From assembly GCF_900104395.1 (NCBI RefSeq), contig NZ_FMXX01000014.1: a DNA stretch of 14,286 nt, one strand, 5' to 3'. The translations under genes were made by a program, and so were the position numbers. Positions 1 to 5,935 of the stretch are shown one piece after another (the stretch's first letter is position 1; every line of letters starts with the position of its first letter). The notes under the pieces were generated by a model. That model had not been told where the DNA came from. It saw only the letters and a program-made list of their open reading frames with translations, and made no database searches. Origin of the DNA: Fusobacterium_C necrophorum (GTDB lineage Bacteria; Fusobacteriota; Fusobacteriia; Fusobacteriales; Fusobacteriaceae).

Positions 1-7
1 TTATTAA

Positions 8-2089
8 ATTTACATTTCAATCTGTTTCTATTATAAGCTATAATTACTAAATATATCAGTACCAAGCCAATTTTATTTACATTTCAATCTGTTTCTATTA
101 TAAGTGTTACAAATTACGATAAAATCTTAGAAATCAACGAATTTACATTTCAATCTGTTTCTATTATAAGGATACCTGTTTCTTCATCTTGAGCGAGCGA
201 CAAATAATTTACATTTCAATCTGTTTCTATTATAAGGCATGGCTTGTAATGCCATCTCTTCTTTATCTTTTAATTTACATTTCAATCTGTTTCTATTATA
301 AGTCCTGAAGATGAAAGATATATATTTTTACAATACACTTTTACATTTCAATCTGTTTCTATTATAAGAGGAATTTCCAATGAAATTATAAATACAGAAA
401 ATCAATTTTACATTTCAATCTGTTTCTATTATAAGAAAAAAAAAGGGTTGATTGAGAAATATGGTATTGAACTTTACATTTCAATCTGTTTCTATTATAA
501 GTTTTAGCAAACTCTACTCCTATTTTATGTGCTAACTCCTTTACATTTCAATCTGTTTCTATTATAAGAAAAAAAAAGGGTTGATTGAGAAATATGGTAT
601 TGAACTTTACATTTCAATCTGTTTCTATTATAAGTTTTAGCAAACTCTACTCCTATTTTATGTGCTAACTCCTTTACATTTCAATCTGTTTCTATTATAA
701 GCCCATTTTTGAACAAGACCCAGATATTCTCTTCTTCCTTTACATTTCAATCTGTTTCTATTATAAGTCGACAGGAACCTCATAATTTTGTAAATCCGAA
801 ATCCTTTACATTTCAATCTGTTTCTATTATAAGTTCCTCCTTTAGTACCTAAGTAGGAAATCCTACTTCTTTACATTTCAATCTGTTTCTATTATAAGGT
901 TGTCCTATTGGCGGCACTGTATTGGATATATTCTCTTTACATTTCAATCTGTTTCTATTATAAGCGTTTTTACGATATGCACATCTCCTCTCGAAAAAAA
1001 CTTTACATTTCAATCTGTTTCTATTATAAGAAGCGACATCTACTGTTTAGTGATAAAGTGAAAGTGGACTTTACATTTCAATCTGTTTCTATTATAAGCC
1101 AAGCACTCTACTCGGTACTTTTCCTCATCTCGCCTTTACATTTCAATCTGTTTCTATTATAAGTTTCAGAAAGACATTGTCAAATGGGCACTGAAGAACT
1201 TTACATTTCAATCTGTTTCTATTATAAGTAAATGGGAAGATATGGAAGAAACACAAACTTCTAAACTTTACATTTCAATCTGTTTCTATTATAAGGGAAG
1301 ACCTTGAACATATTTCATTAAAAGATCTCCCTTTACATTTCAATCTGTTTCTATTATAAGACAAGAAAAAAAGAAAGAAGTTGCATCATTCTTCTATCTT
1401 TACATTTCAATCTGTTTCTATTATAAGTTAAACAATTTTCTGAAAAAATTCATAAGTTGTCTGACTTTACATTTCAATCTGTTTCTATTATAAGTGCATT
1501 CTGCACCGTTTATCATGCCTAGAGATGCAAGCTTTACATTTCAATCTGTTTCTATTATAAGCCATATTTTCCTCCTTAGATTCCCTTGATTGTATATCTT
1601 TACATTTCAATCTGTTTCTATTATAAGTAAAGTTTTCCAGCTAATATGTACTAATTTTTCATCCTTTACATTTCAATCTGTTTCTATTATAAGTAGAAAT
1701 CAACGATGGTTTGTTATTTGTTGGGAACTGCCTTTACATTTCAATCTGTTTCTATTATAAGTTGAACAGATCCGCCTTTTCTTTTTCCAAGTATTTCTTT
1801 ACATTTCAATCTGTTTCTATTATAAGACTAATTCTCCAAAGTTCTTAATTTGTTTATAGTTCTTTACATTTCAATCTGTTTCTATTATAAGTATTTTTGG
1901 CATGTTTACCTCCTTTTTCTTGTTTCTCTTTACATTTCAATCTGTTTCTATTATAAGTAAAAGAGTATATTCTCCCGGCGACTGGAAGTGATAGCTTTAC
2001 ATTTCAATCTGTTTCTATTATAAGCCAAACACGAGTGCAGAGCAAGAAAACAAAGAAAACTTTACATTTCAATCTGTTTCTATTATAAG
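8..2089 (-). CRISPR. CRISPR array 1, type I-B-like, 32 repeats / 31 spacers, continues beyond left edge
   Basis: Thirty-two 30-nt repeats alternate with spacers of 35-38 nt. On the plus strand each repeat starts N-TTTACATTTC, contains AATCTGTTTC and ends TATTATAAG. Only the first base varies: A in the five leftmost repeats, T in the next two, C in the remaining 25. The reverse complement ends in GAAATGTAAA plus the variable base. This resembles type I-B repeats such as those of Clostridioides difficile, so the crRNA strand is taken as minus. The 8-nt 5' handle after Cas6 cleavage would be ATGTAAAG (ATGTAAAT or ATGTAAAA in the older repeats). The leader lies to the right, making the right end youngest. 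Bases 1-7 are the tail of a further spacer, so the array is longer than seen. Apart from the first base the repeats look identical, which suggests an active or recently active array. An 84-codon open frame inside it is an artefact of the repeats. Confidence 0.98.
436..701. repeat. Tandem duplication of a two-spacer block inside array 1
   Basis: Bases 436-568 (spacer, repeat, spacer, repeat) are repeated immediately at 569-701, a period of 133 nt. The first spacer of each copy begins with nine A residues followed by GGGTTGATTG. The second begins TTTTAGCAAACTC. Both spacer pairs look identical base for base, and no other spacer in the window is duplicated. Unequal recombination between repeats is the simplest origin, because independent acquisition would not reproduce the same two spacers in the same order. 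Confidence 0.95.
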
Positions 2090-2304
2090 CCGACTAGGAT
2101 AAAGCCCTTTATTTCAGCTAGTTTTCACTCCCAAATTTGTCGACCTGTTATGATGGTATCATTTTTTATTAATTTCAATTGATAAAAAATGTCAAAATCA
2201 TCCCTAATCCCTCACTAAAAGTAAGTTTGTCAAACCCTCAGGAAATTTACATTATTGAGGGTCGACAAATAAAAACTTATATTATTTGGCTCTAATATAC
2301 TTTT
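2090..2304 (-). promoter_or_regulatory. Leader of CRISPR array 1
   Basis: This AT-rich segment abuts the youngest repeat of array 1 and aligns without net gap, for at least 155 nt, with the segment beside array 2 (7425-7647). Both start CCG directly after the repeat. Shared elements are a palindrome ATAAAG-N2-CTTTAT (2099-2112), a minus-strand TTGACA box (2190-2195), GTCGAC-type motifs (2136-2145, 2226-2239, 2257-2269) and an invariant block ATTTACATTATTGAGG (2245-2260). Similarity fades after about 2304. The TTGACA box is a candidate -35 for leftward transcription, but I see no good -10 at 17-18 nt, so the promoter assignment is weak. The leader assignment itself is strong. Confidence 0.85.
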
Positions 2305-2687
2305 CTTTATTCTTGTTCATATATTTTACTGACAATTTTAATCTATTTTTTCATTTCTTCTTAAATAAATTTTTATCAATTAACCTCAAGGTATATTGCC
2401 ATACTATCATTAGTGGAAGCTTTCACCTAAAACGAGTCCACATAGTAATCAGCTCTTTAAAATTTATAGTTAAAATTCATTTCCTATGAAGACCTCCATT
2501 CGATACTTATCTACAGTATATTCTGTTGTGTCATTCCTAATATTCTTATTAAAATTACTTCATTAATACATTCAAAATCAATTAAATGCATATCTTTTCC
2601 TGATCTGACTGTCTAGATATTTTCAGTCTGTAATCTGTTTTTTATTCCATAATTACTAGAAAACCTCCATATTCGTAATCACTTCTT
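2305..2687. other. AT-rich intergenic stretch, no intact gene
   Basis: Only short chance ORFs of hydrophobic, low-complexity composition are present, for example on the plus strand at 2286-2489. On the minus strand, short coding-like fragments (around 2500-2680) interrupted by stops follow the AlbA_2-like remnant. They may be its decayed downstream part, but I cannot assign them. Confidence 0.5.
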
Positions 2688-2798
2688 TCAGATATTCAAG
2701 TTTTGTTTTCTCCATGAAATTTTACAAATATAAATCGTATCGGTATATTTTCCTTTTAATTCTAAGGTTTCTGATTCAACATATTTGTTCTTTATAAT
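2688..2798 (-). pseudogene. Remnant of the N-terminus of an AlbA_2/Schlafen-like putative DNA-binding protein
   Basis: Reading leftwards from 2798, the frame gives VESETLELKGKYTDTIY and then runs into unrelated residues and a TGA at 2688-2690. The pattern of an acidic start, ExxxLELK and a Y/W-TD-I motif is how AlbA_2 (Schlafen AAA_4-like) proteins begin, normally followed by KEIxAFLN and a Gly-rich stretch that is missing here. A good ribosome binding site (GGAGAG, complement of 2801-2806) and a TATAAT-like box (complement of 2817-2822) still sit upstream. The first codon is ATT where a start codon would be expected. This looks like a 5' gene fragment that has lost its start and body. The family assignment rests on a short motif and is inferred from memory. 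Confidence 0.4.
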
Positions 2799-2874
2799 GT
2801 CTCTCCTAGTATAATTATTATATCACATTTAGAATATTTACAAAATATAAACTGTTATTTTATTTTCGTATTTT

Positions 2875-3139
2875 TTATTTATTCCTTTTTTCATCAAAAA
2901 AAGCTAAGCACCTTTCTTTGATACTTAATTAACCTTTCACCAGTTCTTAGATTTTTTCTTCTAAAATCTCTCACTTTTTCTAAAATTTTATCTATTCTTT
3001 TTCCTATGGAATATAAATTTTCTTCTTTTGTAGGTGTAGCTAAAGCCTTATCCAGTTTTTCAATTTGTATTTTCACTTCTATAATTTTTCTAAATCTATT
3101 CTTCCATCTATGGTGTTATCTACAAAGTATTTCTTTCAT
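2875..3139 (-). pseudogene. Small frameshifted gene of unknown function (about 85-90 residues if repaired)
   Basis: A 60-codon minus-strand frame opens with GTG at 3076 (KIQIEKLDKAL, then KRIDKILEKVRDFRRKN, then GERLIKYQRKVLSFF). Its ends look broken. Upstream in another frame, residues YFVDNTIDGRIDLEKL stop at a TAG just where the long frame should join (IEVKIQIEKL). Before that a third frame gives ATG-KEI from 3139. Downstream a run of T residues puts TGA right after SFF, whereas shifting by one base continues DEKRNK to a TAA at 2875-2877. Joining the pieces gives a single lysine-rich, helical, mostly soluble small protein. I do not recognise the family. Three frame breaks, one of them in a homopolymer, indicate decay, although sequencing errors could mimic the homopolymer one. 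Confidence 0.4.
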
Positions 3140-3189
3140 GCCCTATTATTTTCTAAGTAGACACAGTTACTAATCAATCAAAATTTATT

Positions 3190-3460
3190 ACTTTACAAAC
3201 GATCCAATCTGGAAATTAACAAGATTTTAAATGAGATTTAAAAGAAAAGCAAATGTTCACCCAACTTTATAAAGAAAATTCATATCTTTTTTCTTACTAA
3301 GGGAACAAGGTATCAATTCTATAGGAGGATTATTGAAATATTTAGGAAGATATCTTGTACGTACACACCCATCACTAATTTCAAAATTGTAAATATTACT
3401 GAAAAAAATCTGACTTTCTCTTTTCATGATTTAGCAAATCAGAAAAAAGACCTATGTTAA
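3190..3460 (+). pseudogene. Remnant of an IS91-family (Y2-type) transposase
   Basis: On the plus strand one frame gives REQGINSIGGLLKYLGRY followed by LVRTHPSLISKL and a stop. The next frame continues as NFKIVNITEKNLTFSF, then HDLANQKK, and a TAA at 3458-3460. The GLLKYxGRY-(L/I)xRxPI core, followed by a KI..I....VTF.F.D segment, is characteristic of IS91-type rolling-circle transposases. Here it is split by a frameshift near 3375 and preceded by in-frame stops (about 3220 and 3270). Only the middle of the roughly 350-450 residue protein is recognisable, and neither the tyrosine active site nor the element ends are seen. It cannot be functional. Confidence 0.6.
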
Positions 3461-3543
3461 AATGTCTCGAGAAAAATTTATTCCTTTTTTCCCCTATAAA
3501 TTTTCTAAAATATAAAAAAATACATCCTACTGTCAAATAAATC

Positions 3544-3595
3544 TTGACTAAACATCTAATTTATGACATAATGACATCATAGTGACATGTCATAA
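3544..3595 (+). promoter_or_regulatory. Promoter overlapping a TGACAT operator array upstream of the HTH gene
   Basis: TTGACT (3544-3549) and CATAAT (3567-3572) are separated by 17 nt, a good sigma-70-type match. The -10 region lies inside a cluster of TGACAT half-sites at 3564-3569, 3572-3577 and 3583-3588, with an inverted copy ATGTCA at 3587-3592. The outer arms TTATGACAT (3561-3569) and ATGTCATAA (3587-3595) form a perfect 9-bp inverted repeat. Because the next gene encodes a helix-turn-helix protein, autoregulation through these boxes is the likely reading (inference). Confidence 0.65.
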
Positions 3596-3611
3596 AGGAA
3601 AGGTGATAATA

Positions 3612-4379
3612 ATGCCTAAGAAAACTATCCAAGGCAATAAGGAACTTGCCAAACAAATTAAGCTTAGACGCAATGAACTCGGGCTAACAATTGAAGAAGC
3701 TGCTTCTCGAGCAAATGTTGGAACAAAAACATGGAGTCGATATGAATCAGGTTCATCCATTCGGATAGATAAATGTAAAGGCATCTGCAAGGCTCTTAAT
3801 TGGCATACCATACCAAATCAGAAAATAGCAGATAACAAACAATTTTCTATTCAGGAATATAAAAATCATGAAGCATGGTCTGAGTTCTTATATAACACAT
3901 TCGGACTAGGTGCTGCTGTATCATTTGTTATCGGTAGTGATATATTACTTGACTACATCAATGGGGATATGGAAGAATTAGCTTCTATGCCAGTCGGAAC
4001 TCATATAGGACAACTCTCTGTATCTTGGCTAAATGCTAACCTCCCTGATCAATTTCTAATGCACTACAATTATGAATTTCTTTATCAAATGAAATGTACT
4101 TTACTCGAGATGAGAATGCATGCAAATAATGGATTACCAATAATCGCTCACAGTGTACTAGAAGAGCTTCTCCTCTATTTGTGTTGTACCGAGTCCTCGA
4201 CCTTAATTGAACTTGATAACAATCTCAATGAACTTCAAAATATTGATTGGAAAGATTGGATAATTGATTTGTTCGGTGATATGGATATTATTAGTTTCCT
4301 GTATTCTCATATACATTTAGATATAAATCACCCATATCATTTTTTCCAATGGACAAAGCAACAGTTTTATACAAATTGA
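3612..4379 (+). CDS. XRE-family helix-turn-helix protein with an unrecognised C-terminal domain
   Basis: The start is placed at ATG 3612 because AAAGGTGAT sits just upstream. The GTG at 3582 lies within the operator region and is less likely. The product is 255 residues. Residues about 11-64 form a Cro/C1-type helix-turn-helix (KLRRNELGLTIEEAASRANV, then TKTWSRYESG), a sequence-specific DNA-binding fold. The remaining 190 residues, beginning about EYKNHEAWSEFLYNTFGLG, are mostly helical with alternating hydrophobic stretches, and I do not recognise the family. They could be a sensor or partner-binding domain. No transmembrane segment or signal peptide is evident. The gene lies 58 bp before a second same-strand gene with its own ribosome binding site, so the two are probably co-transcribed. 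Base composition appears less AT-biased than the flanking decayed DNA, compatible with transfer or with active selection. The DNA-binding role is well supported; the target and signal are unknown. Confidence 0.8.
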   Translation: MPKKTIQGNKELAKQIKLRRNELGLTIEEAASRANVGTKTWSRYESGSSIRIDKCKGICKALNWHTIPNQKIADNKQFSIQEYKNHEAWSEFLYNTFGLGAAVSFVIGSDILLDYINGDMEELASMPVGTHIGQLSVSWLNANLPDQFLMHYNYEFLYQMKCTLLEMRMHANNGLPIIAHSVLEELLLYLCCTESSTLIELDNNLNELQNIDWKDWIIDLFGDMDIISFLYSHIHLDINHPYHFFQWTKQQFYTN

Positions 4380-4437
4380 TTTTTCGGTAAAAATAACACA
4401 TAAATATAAAAAAATGAACTATGAATGGAGGTATATT

Positions 4438-5058
4438 ATGTTTGAACAAATAAAATGGGAGGATGTTTATACAATTTGGAAAAATCAAAGATATTGTCTT
4501 CCTGACTTACTTTATCAACCAATATCTGCAGAAACAATATTTGTAGAATACAATCAAGAAGGCTGTATTTATGGATATGATTGGCTTGAAAATATAGAAG
4601 TACCCAAAAGAAAGCAACTAATTGAAAAGAACCCAATGGAATTCCTATATTTCATGAAGCCAACAAATAAAGGAACTATTCGAACTGCAGAAATGTTAAT
4701 TGAAGCTCGTGATGAAGAGGAGCTTGCTGCCATTTGGATTGCTGCTACTGCCAAAGAGTTCTATGACAGAAAGGTTGGACATAGTGTTTTCCACTATTCC
4801 TATATGCTTTATTTATCAGCACGTGAATTTTTGAAAACCCGATACTCTTTATGGCATCATGCAATGAAAAAACTTGTGCCTGAAATTATCATTCCTTTTT
4901 CTATTCTTGAAAACATTGAATGTAAAGATATATCTCCTGTTATTGGTCTTATTCAAATGAATACCATGCTTTTGAAAAATTCTTGGTGTATTCTGAAATA
5001 TACCTCATTGGAGGGCAATAAAGTACCGTGTTCTTATCACTATACACATCTCGACTGA
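4438..5058 (+). CDS. Hypothetical protein paired with the HTH regulator, 206 residues
   Basis: The start is set at ATG 4438, which follows a clean GGAGG (4427-4431) by six bases. An in-frame ATG at 4414 lies before that site and is rejected. The protein is soluble, acidic to neutral and rich in aromatic residues (EWEDVYTIWKNQ-like N-terminus: IKWEDVYTIWKNQRY). A central helical stretch, MLIEARDEEELAAIWIAATA, is followed by KEFYDRKVGHSVFHYSYMLY. There is no signal peptide, membrane segment, nucleotide-binding loop or nuclease motif that I can recognise. A candidate polar cluster, H-S-V-F-H-Y, lies about residue 117-122. I do not know the family. Its position directly behind an autoregulated-looking HTH gene is the arrangement seen in toxin-antitoxin-like, abortive-infection or mobile-element modules, but that is context only. 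It could equally be an ordinary accessory protein. Confidence 0.7.
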   Translation: MFEQIKWEDVYTIWKNQRYCLPDLLYQPISAETIFVEYNQEGCIYGYDWLENIEVPKRKQLIEKNPMEFLYFMKPTNKGTIRTAEMLIEARDEEELAAIWIAATAKEFYDRKVGHSVFHYSYMLYLSAREFLKTRYSLWHHAMKKLVPEIIIPFSILENIECKDISPVIGLIQMNTMLLKNSWCILKYTSLEGNKVPCSYHYTHLD

Positions 5059-5171
5059 CATAATACCTGTAAAAATTACGATATGATGTTTATCTTGTTA
5101 TTGAAATTAAAGTATTTTAAAATTTTAGAAACTAGAAAACAACTTTATATCTCGTATCCCAATATTAACCA

Positions 5172-5357
5172 AGAAAAAATGAATCAAATGGAAATATAGT
5201 TTTACTATGTTTTCATTATACAAGAAGGAACTTAAATGAATTAGCTGATAATAATATTAATCCAACAAAAGAAAATCAAAAAGAAGTGATTGAAAATTTA
5301 GACAATACAGCTTTAAAAATAAAAGTAGATGAGAAAAATTTATCCAACAAGTATTGA
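5172..5357 (+). pseudogene. Possible 3' remnant of an unidentified gene
   Basis: A plus-strand open frame with no ATG start reads NLNELADNNINPTKENQKEV and then IENLDNTALKIKVDEKN, ending at a TGA (5355-5357). The composition is that of a real hydrophilic protein C-terminus, more convincing from about 5229 onwards than before it. No ribosome binding site or start codon fits. A long terminator-like hairpin follows within 10 bases of the stop, supporting the idea that this was once the end of a gene. The family is not recognised. Confidence 0.25.
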
Positions 5358-5364
5358 TTCATCT

Positions 5365-5452
5365 TCCTCCAAAAGGGAGTACGGACAATTTCTTCTTGGA
5401 CAATATTTTTTATATTATTCCAAGACTTTGTCTGTACTCTTGAGGACTTTTT
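5365..5452 (+). terminator. Long imperfect hairpin with U-tract, possible terminator or structured RNA
   Basis: Nested complementary arms are visible: TCCTC (5365-5369) with GAGGA (5442-5446); GAGTACGGACAA (5377-5388) with TTGTCTGTACTC (5428-5439), one G-U pair; CTTGGA (5395-5400) with TCCAAG (5419-5424); and AATAT (5402-5406) with ATATT (5412-5416) around a short T loop. A run of five T (5448-5452) follows the right arm, so a plus-strand transcript would end like an intrinsic terminator. At over 80 nt it is longer than typical terminators and may instead be a small mobile inverted-repeat element. Confidence 0.45.
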
Positions 5453-5454
5453 AA

Positions 5455-5866
5455 ATCCTAAACACATTTTTATACACTTAGTATAGAATGACTTATTTTA
5501 GTTTTCTTCAACAAATTTATCTATTCTTTCCATCTGTAATGACATCCTCTATCTGTATGAAGTACAGGCGATTCATTTTCTTTTCATTGAACAATCGCAG
5601 TTTTTAGCATATTATTTACTCATTTAGAATCTGGAATCTCACCTATCTCCCAAGAAACTATTTTTTGATCAAAACAATTTATGATTGGGGATAAATATAT
5701 TTTACCTGCTGGAATCATGAACTCAGTTATATCTGTCAACCATGTTTCATTTGGTTTATTTGCTTTAAAATTTCTATTTATTAAATTTAGGAACTTCAAG
5801 GGAAATTTCTCTTTTATATGAATTGTATTTTCTATATTTTTTAATTTTTACAATTAAACCGTACAT
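5455..5866 (-). pseudogene. Broken IS3-family (IS150-like) transposase OrfB
   Basis: On the minus strand from 5866, pieces in shifting frames give MYGLIVKIKKYRKYNSYKRE (the helix-turn-helix tail of OrfB), then INRNFKANKPNETWLTDITE, a catalytic-core block PAGKIYLSPIINCFDQKIVS, and the second catalytic block VLHTDRGCHYRW. These match the DDE integrase core of IS3-family OrfB: the first Asp in WLTDITEF and the second in HTDRG. Stops (after EIPDSK, after KTAIVQ and after RWKE) and a frameshift near 5800 interrupt the reading. The third catalytic region (Glu) and the C-terminus are missing: after a vestigial ISHSILS segment the similarity ends at about 5455, next to the long hairpin. No OrfA or terminal inverted repeats were found. 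It is a dead fragment. Confidence 0.75.
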
Positions 5867-5935
5867 GGTAAAATTATCAATATTTTCAAATCAAATTTAT
5901 CCTTTTAATTTTATTTATAAGCACGAATTTAAAAG

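Noticed and set aside
1052..1065. 14-nt identity between an array 1 spacer and cas8b (13462-13475), possible self-targeting
   Set aside because: It covers only part of the spacer, the seed bases next to the handle mismatch, and low-complexity AT-rich sequence makes such matches likely by chance.
908..1162. 84-codon plus-strand open frame
   Set aside because: It lies wholly within CRISPR array 1 and its repeated peptide segments are the translated repeat.
2288..2320. Shared K-Y-I...K-stop codons at the far ends of both leaders as a trace of a common upstream gene such as cas2
   Set aside because: Only about seven codons are alike and the frames beyond them do not agree between the two copies.
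2286..2489. 67-codon plus-strand open frame
   Set aside because: It is a low-complexity Phe/Leu/Ile-rich translation of AT-rich DNA that begins inside the leader and has no ribosome binding site.
3582..3611. GTG at 3582 as start of the HTH gene
   Set aside because: It lies in the operator region right after the -10 box, and the ATG at 3612 has a proper ribosome binding site.
5276..5467. 63-codon minus-strand open frame
   Set aside because: It runs across the long hairpin and the end of the IS3-type remnant, has no ribosome binding site and has no coherent protein features.
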